In this document: piece by piece, positions 40,365-48,964 of the stretch | Layout of the letters: every line of letters begins with the position of its first letter | How positions within the stretch are numbered: the first letter of the stretch is position 1 | Assembly (NCBI RefSeq): GCF_003116035.1 | Contig: NZ_LGQW01000015.1 | Span: 6,454,983 to 6,518,982 of the forward strand | Origin: Azospirillum sp. TSH64 | GTDB taxonomy: Bacteria > Pseudomonadota > Alphaproteobacteria > Azospirillales > Azospirillaceae | Length of the DNA stretch: 64,000 nucleotides | Direction: 5' to 3' | Translations under genes and position numbers: made by a program | The notes under the pieces: generated by a model | What the model was told of the DNA's origin: nothing | What the model saw: the letters and a program-made list of their open reading frames with translations, nothing else | Databases searched by the model: none

Positions 40365-41132
40365 TCAGGCCGGCACGATGCGCACCCCGGCAGCGGCTAA
40401 CCGTTCCGACCTTGCGGCATCCAATCCGTCGTCGCAGCACAGGAAGTCGAAATTGTCGAGCTTGGCGAAGAAGGCCGGCTTGACCTGGTCGAACTTGCTG
40501 CTGTCGATGACCAGCGCCCTGGTCACCGCGTTGGCGATGGCGGTCTGCTTGATCTCCACCTCGTGAAAATTGGAGCAGCTGATCCCCAGCGATTCATGGA
40601 CGCCGCCGGCCGAGATGAAGGCGGTGTTGATGCCGATGCCGCGCAGCATCTCCAGCGATTCCGGACTGGAGAAGGAGGCCGAGGAGGCGTGGTAAAGGCC
40701 GCCCAGCATGACCACGCGCACGCCGGGCTTTTTGCAGACGATTTCCGCGATGTTCATGGCGTAGCAGACCACGGTGATCTGGCTGTCGGCCGGAATGCGG
40801 CTGGCGAGATGGGTGGTGGTGGTGCCGCAATCGATGAAGACCGTTTCGCCCGGTTTCAGCAGGCTTGCCGCAGCCTCGCAGGAGGCGCGCTTCATCTCGA
40901 TATGGGCATCCCGCTCGCGATCGAGGATGTAGCCCATGCCGCCTGCGCTCTCCAGCCCGCCGGCGATATAGCCACCGAGATAGGCGAACCGTCCGGCACA
41001 GGACGCGATGTCGCGCCGCACCGTCATTTCCGAGACGCCAAGCAGCCGCGCCGCATCCTTCAGCCGAAGATAGCCACCGGCATCCAGGGCGGACTGCAAC
41101 CTGTTCAGACGCTCGGCCTTTCTCATCGACAT
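40365..41132 (-). CDS. DeoR-family transcriptional regulator
   Basis: A 255-residue DeoR-type repressor. It has an N-terminal helix-turn-helix (RLNRLQSALDAGGYLRLKDAARLLGVSEMTVRRDI) and a sugar-phosphate-sensing domain with FIDCGTTTTHLASRI, GGLYHASSASF and the terminal VIDSSKFDQVKPAFF. It is divergent from deoC and the sugar ABC operon and probably represses them until a phosphorylated sugar appears. ATG codons at 41132 and 41126 are both possible. It converges with cbbR, with 9 nt between stop codons. Confidence 0.9.
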   Translation of the reverse strand: MSMRKAERLNRLQSALDAGGYLRLKDAARLLGVSEMTVRRDIASCAGRFAYLGGYIAGGLESAGGMGYILDRERDAHIEMKRASCEAAASLLKPGETVFIDCGTTTTHLASRIPADSQITVVCYAMNIAEIVCKKPGVRVVMLGGLYHASSASFSSPESLEMLRGIGINTAFISAGGVHESLGISCSNFHEVEIKQTAIANAVTRALVIDSSKFDQVKPAFFAKLDNFDFLCCDDGLDAARSERLAAAGVRIVPA

Positions 41133-41262
41133 GTCCGCATTCCGCACCGTTTCCGCCCTTTTTGACCGCGGCTGCACCTTACAATCCAGAAGGGTTAATC
41201 CCAATGGCGCAAAGCCTTGAACAGGAGGGCCGTGGTCAGGATCACAATCGCGTGCATTGATC

Positions 41263-41322
41263 TTGACACAGCGCGCGACAGCGTGAAACTATCCTTTCAG
41301 AAAATGTTAGGATGTTAACATC
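41263..41322 (+). promoter_or_regulatory. Promoter and palindromic operator of the deoC/sugar operon
   Basis: TTGACA (41263-41268) and AACTAT (41287-41292) with an 18-bp spacer form a plausible sigma70 promoter. Twenty nt further on is a perfect 12-bp palindrome, GATGTTAACATC (41311-41322), well placed for a repressor such as the divergent DeoR protein. deoC starts 85 nt later. Confidence 0.5.
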
Positions 41323-41406
41323 GCAACGGATTTGGCAGCGGTGTCGGCATCCCGGCGACAATCGAGGAGAGCCTGCAAGGACAAGGGGCTCCCCGGGAGG
41401 ACCAAG

Positions 41407-42078
41407 ATGCCGATACCCAGCGTTCCGGCGGAGCCGGCCGGTCTGGCTCCATTCATCGACCACACCCTGTTGCGCCCCGATGCCCAGCCCGCCGAGGTCG
41501 AGCGGCTGTGCGACGAGGCGCGCGCGCACGCCTTCAAGGCGGTCTGCGTCAACCCGATCTTCATCCCGCTGGTGACCGAACGGTTGGCCGGATCGCCGGT
41601 GGCGCCCTGCGCCGTCATCTGTTTCCCCTTCGGCGCCGATCCCACGGCGATCAAGGCGGACGAGGCCGAGTGGGTGGTCCGCCACGGCGCCCGCGAGGTC
41701 GACATGGTGATCCCCATCGGCCTGCTGAAAGCCGGACGGACAACCGAGGTCCGCGACGACATCGCCCAGGTCAAGCGGGCCTGCGGCGACGCCCTGCTGA
41801 AGGTCATCATCGAAACCAGCCTGCTCACCGACGAGGAGAAGGTGCTGGCCTGCCGCCTGTCGCAGGAGGCCGGGGCCGATTTCGTCAAGACCTCCACCGG
41901 CTTCGCCGGGGGCGGCGCCACCGCCGAGGATGTGGCGCTGATGCGCCGCACCGTCGGCGACGGCATGGGCGTCAAGGCGTCGGGCGGCGTGCGGACAACC
42001 GAGGATGCCCGCCGCATGATCGCGGCCGGCGCCTCGCGCATCGGTGCCAGCGCCAGCGTGGCGATCATCGGCGGCTGA
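41407..42078 (+). CDS. deoC: Deoxyribose-phosphate aldolase
   Basis: A 223-residue class I aldolase that cleaves 2-deoxyribose-5-phosphate to acetaldehyde and glyceraldehyde-3-phosphate. It starts [11 protein letters not shown]; the Schiff-base Lys161 is in [14 protein letters not shown] and the second Lys in [17 protein letters not shown] precedes the ATG at 41407. It heads an operon with a sugar ABC transporter and two sugar kinases, which suggests use of an imported (deoxy)pentose. A hairpin (about 42110-42149) lies in the 183-nt gap before the next gene. Confidence 0.94.
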   Translation: MPIPSVPAEPAGLAPFIDHTLLRPDAQPAEVERLCDEARAHAFKAVCVNPIFIPLVTERLAGSPVAPCAVICFPFGADPTAIKADEAEWVVRHGAREVDMVIPIGLLKAGRTTEVRDDIAQVKRACGDALLKVIIETSLLTDEEKVLACRLSQEAGADFVKTSTGFAGGGATAEDVALMRRTVGDGMGVKASGGVRTTEDARRMIAAGASRIGASASVAIIGG

Positions 42079-42261
42079 TTCCGCCGGCGGCGCACACGCC
42101 ATACAGCGTGCCGGTCGGGCGGGAGTTCCGTCCGTCCCACCCGGCACGGCATCATCAAAAACGGAACGCGCAGCGGGTGGCAAACACCCCGGCGTCGGCG
42201 GTGGGTCGAGGATTTTTCCCACCGCAGGGCGCTCATCGCCTCTCATGGGAGTCACGCCGAC

Positions 42262-43308
42262 ATGAAGAAGTTGCTGTCCTCGCTCATCGTCGCCGCGTCG
42301 CTGGTCGCCGGGCCGGCGATGGCCGCCGATCCGGTTCCGACCCCGGATGCCGTCAAGACGCTGAAGTCCGACGCCACCAAGAAGAAATATACCATCGCCA
42401 CCGTGGTGAAGGTCGACGGCATCGCTTGGTTCGACCGCATGCGCGACGGCGTGAAGCAGTTCGCCAGCGACACCGGCCACGACACCTGGATGGTGGGGCC
42501 GAGCCAAGCCGACGCAGCGGCGCAGGTCCAGCTGGTCGAAAACCTGATCGCCCAGGGCGTGGACGCCATCGCCATCGTCCCCTTCTCGGTCGAGGCGGTG
42601 GAGCCGGTGCTGAAGAAGGCGCGCGACCGCGGCATCGTGGTGATCGCGCATGAGGCGTCGAACATCCAGAACGCCGACTATGTGCTGGAGGCCTTCGACA
42701 ACTTCGCCTACGGCGCCAAGCTGATGGAAGTGCTGGGCAAGGCGATGGGCGGCGAGGGCAAGTATGTCTGCACCGTCGGCAGCCTGACCTCGAAGTCGCA
42801 GAACGAGTGGATCGACGGCGCCGTCGCCTATCAGAAGGAACATTTCCCGAAGATGCAGATGGTGACCAACCGTCTGGAGACCTATGACGACGCCAACACA
42901 GACTACAACAAGCTGAAGGAAGTCCTGACGACCTACCCCGACCTGAAGGGCATCGTCGGCGGTCCGATGCCGACCTCGGCCGGAGCCGGCCGTCTGGTGG
43001 CGGAACGCGGCCTGAAGAACAAGCTGTTCTTCTCCGGCACGGGTCTGGTCTCGGTCGCCGGCCAGTATCTGACCCAGGGCGACATTCAGTACATCCAGTT
43101 CTGGGATCCGGCGGTCGCCGGCTATGCCATGAACATGCTGGCGGTGATGGCTCTGGACGGCAAGAAGGACCAGATCAAGGCCGGCCTGAACCTGGGCCTG
43201 CCGGGCTACACCGCCCTGACCACGCCGCAGGGGGCCAAGGCCAACCTGCTGTACGGCCAGGGCTGGGTCGGCGTCACCAAGGAGAACATGGGCTCCTACG
43301 ACTTCTGA
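42262..43308 (+). CDS. Sugar ABC transporter periplasmic substrate-binding protein (LsrB/RhaS-like)
   Basis: A 348-residue exported binding protein of the pentose/AI-2-like class. It has a signal peptide ending AGPAMAAD and a type I periplasmic binding fold: [48 protein letters not shown] and the hinge region [11 protein letters not shown]. It delivers the sugar to the permeases encoded downstream. The resemblance to LsrB does not prove AI-2 binding, because lsrG/lsrF-type genes are lacking. An extremely stable hairpin separates it from the ATPase gene. Confidence 0.9.
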   Translation: MKKLLSSLIVAASLVAGPAMAADPVPTPDAVKTLKSDATKKKYTIATVVKVDGIAWFDRMRDGVKQFASDTGHDTWMVGPSQADAAAQVQLVENLIAQGVDAIAIVPFSVEAVEPVLKKARDRGIVVIAHEASNIQNADYVLEAFDNFAYGAKLMEVLGKAMGGEGKYVCTVGSLTSKSQNEWIDGAVAYQKEHFPKMQMVTNRLETYDDANTDYNKLKEVLTTYPDLKGIVGGPMPTSAGAGRLVAERGLKNKLFFSGTGLVSVAGQYLTQGDIQYIQFWDPAVAGYAMNMLAVMALDGKKDQIKAGLNLGLPGYTALTTPQGAKANLLYGQGWVGVTKENMGSYDF

Positions 43309-43318
43309 TGATCTGAAG

Positions 43319-43356
43319 GCGGGGGCCGGCGGCCGGAAACGGCGGCCGGCCCCCGC
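43319..43356 (+). other. GC-rich hairpin between binding-protein and ATPase genes
   Basis: A 12-bp stem, GCGGGGGCCGGC (43319-43330) with GCCGGCCCCCGC (43345-43356), lies 10 nt after the binding-protein stop. No U run follows. Such hairpins commonly protect the upstream mRNA, giving more binding protein than transporter. Confidence 0.6.
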
Positions 43357-43392
43357 ATCTTCACCCTTTCCTCGAACCGCCGGGCGGAAGAC

Positions 43393-44895
43393 ATGTCGGA
43401 CGGTTTCATCGAACTCCGGAACATCCGGAAGGTGTTTGCCGGCGTCGTGGCGCTGGACGCCATGTCGCTGGTCATCAAGCCCGGCGAGATCCATTGCCTG
43501 GCCGGCGAGAACGGGTCGGGCAAATCCACCGTCATCAAGATCATGTCCGGCGTCTATCAGCCGGATGGCGGCGAGCTGCTGATCGACGGCAAGACGATGC
43601 CCGACATGTCGCCGATCGAGGCCATCGCCCACGGCGTCCAGGTCATCTACCAGGATTTCTCCCTGTTTGGGAACTTGACGGTCGCCGAGAATCTGGCGAT
43701 GAACGTCCATCTCGGCGAGAAGCGGCGCCTGATGAACTGGCGGCGCACCCGCGCCATCGCCCGCGAGGCGGTCGACCGGCTTGGCGTGGAGCTTGACCTC
43801 GATGCCGAGGTCGCCTCGCTGCCGACCGCCGGCAAGCAGCTGGTCGCCATTGCTCGCGCGCTGATGTCGGATGCCCGCCTGATCATCATGGACGAGCCGA
43901 CCACGGCCTTGACCCGCAAGGAGGTCGAGACCCTGTTCCGCATCGTCCGCGACATCCAGGCGCGCGGCATCGCCATCCTGTTCGTCAGCCACAAGATGCG
44001 CGAGATGCTGGAGATCAGCGAACGCATCACCGTGATCCGCAACGGCCGCAAGGTGGCGGAGGGGCCGACCGGCGACTTCGACGAGGCGCTGATCACCCGC
44101 CACATGACCGGTGGCGACATCCTCAACCAACCCTATGTCTGGACCCCGCCGCCCGGCCCGCCGCCGGTGCCCCGGCTGGAGATCCGCGGCCTGACCGTGC
44201 CCGGCAAATGCGAGGATCTGAGCCTTGCCATCCGGCCGGGCGAGATCGTCGGGCTGTCCGGCCTGCTCGGTTCCGGCCGTACCGATCTGGCCCTTGCCCT
44301 GTTCGGCATGGCCCCGCGCTATGAAGGCGAAATCCTGATCGACGGCGCGCCGGTCCGGCTGCGCACGACCCAGGAGGCCATCGCCGCCGGCATCGCCTAT
44401 GTGCCGGAGGACCGGCTGACCGAAGGGCTGTTCCTGCCGCAGAGCATCAAGCGCAACATGCTCGCCACCTCCTACGAGCGGCTGGCGCCGAAGCTGGTGA
44501 TCGACCGTGAACGGGCGGAGGAGATGACGCAGGGCATGGTCCGCGCCATGCAGATCGCCACGCCGACCGCCGAGAAGCCGGTGATGCAGCTGTCGGGCGG
44601 CAACCAACAGCGCGTGGTGCTGGCCCGCTGGTTGCTGACCGACGCCCGCGTGCTGATCCTGAACGGCCCGACCGTCGGCGTCGATGTCGGGTCGAAGGCG
44701 GAAATCCACGCCAAGATCCGGGAGCTGGCGCAGCATCACGGCCTCGCCGTCCTGATGATCTCCGACGACGTGCTGGAGCTGGTGCAGAACTGCAACCGCA
44801 TCGTGCTGATGCATCGCGGGCGCTTCATCGAAGACCTGCCCGCCGCCGCCGTCACCGAAGAGACGGTCAGCGACCGGCTCAAGACCTTTACCTGA
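43393..44895 (+). CDS. Sugar ABC transporter ATP-binding protein (two NBDs)
   Basis: A 500-residue tandem ATPase of the RbsA/LsrA type. The first nucleotide-binding domain is intact: Walker A GENGSGKSTV, Walker B LIIMDEPTTAL. The second has a degenerate P-loop (GLLGSGRTDLALALFG), as is usual in this class. Its Walker B is also changed: LILNGPTVGVDVG has Asn424-Gly425 where Asp-Glu is expected, though its signature LSGGNQQRVVLARW is kept. ATP hydrolysis is therefore probably confined to one site. It is followed 11 nt later by the first permease gene. Confidence 0.93.
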   Translation: MSDGFIELRNIRKVFAGVVALDAMSLVIKPGEIHCLAGENGSGKSTVIKIMSGVYQPDGGELLIDGKTMPDMSPIEAIAHGVQVIYQDFSLFGNLTVAENLAMNVHLGEKRRLMNWRRTRAIAREAVDRLGVELDLDAEVASLPTAGKQLVAIARALMSDARLIIMDEPTTALTRKEVETLFRIVRDIQARGIAILFVSHKMREMLEISERITVIRNGRKVAEGPTGDFDEALITRHMTGGDILNQPYVWTPPPGPPPVPRLEIRGLTVPGKCEDLSLAIRPGEIVGLSGLLGSGRTDLALALFGMAPRYEGEILIDGAPVRLRTTQEAIAAGIAYVPEDRLTEGLFLPQSIKRNMLATSYERLAPKLVIDRERAEEMTQGMVRAMQIATPTAEKPVMQLSGGNQQRVVLARWLLTDARVLILNGPTVGVDVGSKAEIHAKIRELAQHHGLAVLMISDDVLELVQNCNRIVLMHRGRFIEDLPAAAVTEETVSDRLKTFT

Positions 44896-44906
44896 GGGAG
44901 GAACCG

Positions 44907-45884
44907 ATGGCCCTGCTCCGCCGGTCGGAAACGGTCATCGCGGGCATCCTGCTGCTCGCCATGGTCCTCATCGGCACGATCAACCCCGCCTTCTGGCAGC
45001 TCGACAATCTGTTCAGCCTGATGCGCAGCAACGTCATCATCGGCATCATGGCGATGGGCGTCCTGCTGGTGCTGATCTCCGGCGGCATCGATGTGTCGTT
45101 CCCGGCCTTCGCCGTCGCGGCCATGTATCTGACGATCAAGGGCATGCTGGCGCTGGGCTACAACGGCGTCGTCCTGCCACTGCTGGCCGCCACCCTGATG
45201 GGGCTGGCGTTCGGCGCGGTGAACGGCTTCTTCGTCTACAAGTTCCGCATGATCCCGCTGATCGTGACGCTGGGCACCAGCGCCATGGTGCGCGGCTTCC
45301 TGCTGGGCGTCGTCGGCACCAGCATGATCAACATCAACAAGATGCCGACGGCGCTGATCGACTTCGCCCGCACCGACGTGGTCAGCGTCACCAAGGCCGA
45401 TGGCACCACCTACGGCCTGACGGCGATGGTGCTGATCTATCTCGGGCTGGCGCTCGCCATGCATCTGGTGCTGCGCTACACCATGATCGGCCGCAGCGCC
45501 TATGCGCTGGGCGGCGATCCGGAGGCGGCGCGGCGCGCCGGCTTCGACCTGCGCAAGACCATCTTCTTCATCTATTGCGTCGCCGGTGCCTTGGCCGGTT
45601 TCGCTGGGCTGCTGCACAGCGGCATGATCTGGCTCGCCAACCCGCGCGACTTCGTGGGCCTTGAGTTGGACGTCATCGCCGCGGTGGTTCTGGGCGGAGC
45701 GTCGATCTTCGGCGGGCGCGGCAGCGTGCTCGGCACCATGCTCGGCGTCTTCATGCTGGTGATGGTCAAGAACAGCCTGATCATCATGCGCGTGGACACC
45801 ACCTGGCAGCTCGTCGTCGTAGGTCTGATCGTCATCGCCGCGACCGCCCTGTCGGCGTGGCGCGACCGCCGCCGGGCGGCGTGA
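44907..45884 (+). CDS. Sugar ABC transporter permease 1
   Basis: A 325-residue inner-membrane permease of the RbsC/branched-chain-like family with about 8-10 hydrophobic segments. Landmarks are MGVLLVLISGGIDVSFPAFA near residue 50, LGTSAMVRGFLLG, and the cytoplasmic coupling loop YALGGDPEAARRAGFD. It forms a heterodimer with the second permease 12 nt downstream. GGGAGGAA precedes the ATG. Confidence 0.92.
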   Translation: MALLRRSETVIAGILLLAMVLIGTINPAFWQLDNLFSLMRSNVIIGIMAMGVLLVLISGGIDVSFPAFAVAAMYLTIKGMLALGYNGVVLPLLAATLMGLAFGAVNGFFVYKFRMIPLIVTLGTSAMVRGFLLGVVGTSMININKMPTALIDFARTDVVSVTKADGTTYGLTAMVLIYLGLALAMHLVLRYTMIGRSAYALGGDPEAARRAGFDLRKTIFFIYCVAGALAGFAGLLHSGMIWLANPRDFVGLELDVIAAVVLGGASIFGGRGSVLGTMLGVFMLVMVKNSLIIMRVDTTWQLVVVGLIVIAATALSAWRDRRRAA

Positions 45885-45896
45885 GGAGGCGGAAGC

Positions 45897-46889
45897 ATGA
45901 AAACGCAAATGAACATCCGCAGCCTGATCAACCGCGACAACAACATCGTCCAGCTTCTGGTGATGACGGTGCTGATCTTCGCCGTGATGACGGCGCTCAG
46001 CCCCGACAAGTTCCTGCGCTACTACAATTTCGAATCGATCACCTACATCTTCCCCGAGCTGGGGCTGCTCTCCATCGCGATGATGATCGCCATGCTGACC
46101 GGAGGCATCGACCTGTCGGTGGTGGGGGTCGCCAATCTGTCGGGCATCCTGGCCGGCGTGCTGTTCCACAAGATGGCCGGCGCCGCCGGCATCGCCGACG
46201 CCGGCATCCTGACCGTCCTGCTGGGCGGGGTGATCGCGCTCGGCACCGGGCTGGCGGCGGGGACGGTCAACGGACTGCTGATCACGCGCCTCGGCATCAC
46301 GCCGATCCTGGCGACGCTGGGGACGGGGCAGGTCTTCACCGGGCTCGCCATCGTGCTGACCGGCGGGCCGGCCATCGTCGGCTTCCCCACCGCCTGGGCC
46401 TTCCTCGGCAACGGTAAAATCCTGGGACTGGCGACGCCCTTCGTGTTGTTCGCGGTGATCGCCGTGCTGATCGCCTTCGTGTTGAGCCGCACCGCGCTCG
46501 GCATCAACCTGATGCTGATCGGCACCAACCCGAAGGCGGCGCTGTTCGCCGGGCTGAAGCGGGAACGGATGGTGCTGTACAGCTATATGCTGACCGGCGT
46601 TCTGGCCTCGGTCGCCGGGATCATCCTGTCGGGACGGACCAACGCGGCGAAGTCGGATTACGGCACCTCGTACCTGCTGCAGGCGGTGCTGATCGCCGTG
46701 CTGGGCGGCACCAACCCGGCGGGAGGGCGCGGCACGGTGCTGGGCATCACCATTGCGGTGGCGGCGCTGATGCTGCTGTCGAGCGGCTTCCAGATCCTGC
46801 GCTTCTCCAACCACCTGATCGATTTCATCTGGGGCGCGTTCCTTCTGCTGGTCATCGCCATCAACGCCTACAAGAACCGCACCCGCTAG
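45897..46889 (+). CDS. Sugar ABC transporter permease 2
   Basis: A 330-residue permease of the same family as its neighbour: MLTGGIDLSVVGVANLSG, LGTGQVFTGLAIVLTGG, and the coupling loop LIGTNPKAALFAGLKRER. The C-terminal AVLIAVLGGTNPAGGRGTVLG is the typical GG-rich end segment of RbsC-like permeases. Two different permeases per system resemble the LsrC/LsrD arrangement. Confidence 0.92.
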   Translation: MKTQMNIRSLINRDNNIVQLLVMTVLIFAVMTALSPDKFLRYYNFESITYIFPELGLLSIAMMIAMLTGGIDLSVVGVANLSGILAGVLFHKMAGAAGIADAGILTVLLGGVIALGTGLAAGTVNGLLITRLGITPILATLGTGQVFTGLAIVLTGGPAIVGFPTAWAFLGNGKILGLATPFVLFAVIAVLIAFVLSRTALGINLMLIGTNPKAALFAGLKRERMVLYSYMLTGVLASVAGIILSGRTNAAKSDYGTSYLLQAVLIAVLGGTNPAGGRGTVLGITIAVAALMLLSSGFQILRFSNHLIDFIWGAFLLLVIAINAYKNRTR

Positions 46890-46927
46890 CCGGTTTCCAG
46901 GCCGGCTTTCGTTAGGGAGGAAATCCC

Positions 46928-48013
46928 ATGAGCGTCCGAACCGCAATCCATTTCCGCAAAAGCTTCTTCGGCGAGGCCGAGCGACCGGTCGTCGAGGCGC
47001 ACGGCATGACCGCCAGCCTGTTCCGCTACGACAGCGGGATCGAGGCGGTGCGGCTGTCCAACCGGCGCGGGCATCTGGTGGTGCTGCCCTATTACGGCCA
47101 GATGGTGTGGGATGCGGTGTTCGACGGCGTCGACCTGACCATGTCGAACATGTTCGACATGCCGCGCCCAGCCAGCGAGATCGTCGGTACCTATGGCTGC
47201 TTCGCCTTCCATTCCGGGCTGCTGCGCAACGGCTGCCCCGGCCCGCAGGACAGCCACCTCCTGCATGGCGAGATGCCCTGCGCCCCGATGGACGATGCCG
47301 GGCTGGAAGTGGGAGAGGACGACGAAGGCCCCTACATGGCGGTTACCGGCCGGCGCGAGTATGTGATGGGCTTCGGCGCCCATTACGTCGCCCGGCCGCG
47401 AGTGGTGCTGCGCCCCGGCTCCGCCCTGTTCGACATCGCGATGGTGGTGGAGAACCTGTCGGGTGCGGCGATGGACCTGATGTACATGTGCCACGTCAAT
47501 TTCGCCTTCGCTGAGGGTGCGCGCATCGTCCAGCCCGCTCCCTTCACGCCGGAGGCGACGGCGGTGCGCACGGTGGTGCCGGCCCATGTGCCGCGCAGCC
47601 CGGCCTATGACGCGCTGCTGTCCGACCTCGCCCGCGATCCGGCGGTGATGGAGGTGCTGGACGAGCCCGGACGCTACGACCCGGAACAGGTCTTCTACAT
47701 CCGCGGCCTGCGCACCGACGAGGAGGGCGGCACCGCGGTGATGATGCGAAGGCGGGAAGGCGATGCCTTCCACATCGCCTACAGCACACGGGAGTTCCCC
47801 AAGACGGTGCGCTGGGTGCTGGTCAACAGCGACCAGAAGGTCTGCGCCTTCGCCCTGCCATCCACCTGCGAGCCGGAGGGCTACAAGGCGGAGAGCGCGA
47901 AGGGCAATGTCCAGACGCTGGAGGGCGGCGAGACGCGGCGCTTCTCGGTGCGGCTGGGCTACCTGACCGCCGACGAGGCCGAAGCCGAGGAATGCGCCAT
48001 CCGGGCGCTGTGA
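46928..48013 (+). CDS. DUF4432-family aldose-1-epimerase-like protein
   Basis: A 361-residue protein with a galactose-mutarotase-like beta-sandwich pattern: GIEAVRLSNRRGHLVVLPYYGQMVWDA, HGEMPCAPMDDAGLE and LMYMCHVNFAFAEGA. Such proteins often accompany sugar import operons, where they interconvert anomers or act on unusual sugars. TTAGGGAGG precedes the ATG, and it sits between the transporter and ribokinase genes. The exact reaction is unknown. Confidence 0.82.
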   Translation: MSVRTAIHFRKSFFGEAERPVVEAHGMTASLFRYDSGIEAVRLSNRRGHLVVLPYYGQMVWDAVFDGVDLTMSNMFDMPRPASEIVGTYGCFAFHSGLLRNGCPGPQDSHLLHGEMPCAPMDDAGLEVGEDDEGPYMAVTGRREYVMGFGAHYVARPRVVLRPGSALFDIAMVVENLSGAAMDLMYMCHVNFAFAEGARIVQPAPFTPEATAVRTVVPAHVPRSPAYDALLSDLARDPAVMEVLDEPGRYDPEQVFYIRGLRTDEEGGTAVMMRRREGDAFHIAYSTREFPKTVRWVLVNSDQKVCAFALPSTCEPEGYKAESAKGNVQTLEGGETRRFSVRLGYLTADEAEAEECAIRAL

Positions 48014-48028
48014 AAGGAGTAACCGAAG

Positions 48029-48952
48029 ATGGGCAAGATCGCCGTGGTCGGCAGCAACATGGTCGACCTGATCACCTACACCGCCCGCATGCCCGGCCCC
48101 GGCGAGACCATCGAGGCGCCGCGCTTCGAGATGGGTTGCGGCGGCAAGGGCGCCAACCAGGCCATCGCCGCCGCCCGGCTGGGAGCCGAGGTGATGATGG
48201 TCACCAAGGTCGGCGACGACATCTTCGCCGACAACACCATCCGCAACTTCGAGGAGTCCGGCATCGACACCCGCTATGTCGAGCGGGTGCCCGGCACCTC
48301 CAGCGGCGTCGCGCCGATCTTCGTCGAGCCGTCGGGTGAGAACAGCATCCTGATCATCAAGGGCGCCAACGCCCTGCTGTCGCCGGCCGACATCGACCGC
48401 GCGGCGGAGGATCTGAAGGGCTGCGACCTGATCGTCATGCAGCTGGAAGTCCCGCTGGAGACGATCTACCACACCATCGCGTTTGGCGCGCGGCACGGCA
48501 TCGAGACCCTACTGAACCCGGCCCCGGCCCCCACCGATCTGGACCCCAAGCGGATCGAGCAGGTCACCTTCCTGGTGCCGAACCAGACCGAGCTGGCGAC
48601 CATCTCCGGACTGCCGGTGAATTCGGAGGCGGAGGCCGAGACGGCGGCGCGCGCGCTGATCGGGCGCGGCATCCGCACGGTGATCGTCACGCTGGGCGCC
48701 CGCGGTGCCCTGCTGGTGACCAAGGGCGAGGAGACCCGGCGGATCGAGCCGGTGCGGGTGACGCCGGTCGACACCACCGGGGCCGGCGACGCCTTCATCG
48801 GCAGCTTCGCCCGCTATTATGTCGAGAACCGCGACCTCGACGCCGCGCTGCACAAGGCGGTGCGCTATGCCGCCGACAGCATCACCCGGCCGGGCACCCA
48901 GAAATCCTACGCCAGCCGCGAGGCGTTCGAGGCCTTCTGCGCCAGCCTGTAA
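48029..48952 (+). CDS. rbsK: Ribokinase (PfkB family)
   Basis: A 307-residue PfkB kinase. The N-terminal GSNMVDLITYTARMPGPGETI and GCGGKGANQAIAAARLGA (sugar-binding GG) and the C-terminal TTGAGDAFIGSFARY (catalytic Asp and anion hole) are typical of ribokinase and deoxyribokinase. With deoC in the same operon, 2-deoxyribose is a plausible substrate as well as ribose. An AAAGGAG site precedes the ATG, 15 nt after the epimerase-like gene. Confidence 0.88.
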   Translation: MGKIAVVGSNMVDLITYTARMPGPGETIEAPRFEMGCGGKGANQAIAAARLGAEVMMVTKVGDDIFADNTIRNFEESGIDTRYVERVPGTSSGVAPIFVEPSGENSILIIKGANALLSPADIDRAAEDLKGCDLIVMQLEVPLETIYHTIAFGARHGIETLLNPAPAPTDLDPKRIEQVTFLVPNQTELATISGLPVNSEAEAETAARALIGRGIRTVIVTLGARGALLVTKGEETRRIEPVRVTPVDTTGAGDAFIGSFARYYVENRDLDAALHKAVRYAADSITRPGTQKSYASREAFEAFCASL

Positions 48953-48964
48953 AGGGGACATGCC

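Noticed and set aside
41242-44814. A 1190-codon open frame on the minus strand opposite deoC and the sugar transporter genes
   Set aside because: It is a shadow of high-GC coding DNA. The plus-strand genes have clear families, ribosome sites and operon spacing, while this frame is His/Gln/Arg-rich with no motif.
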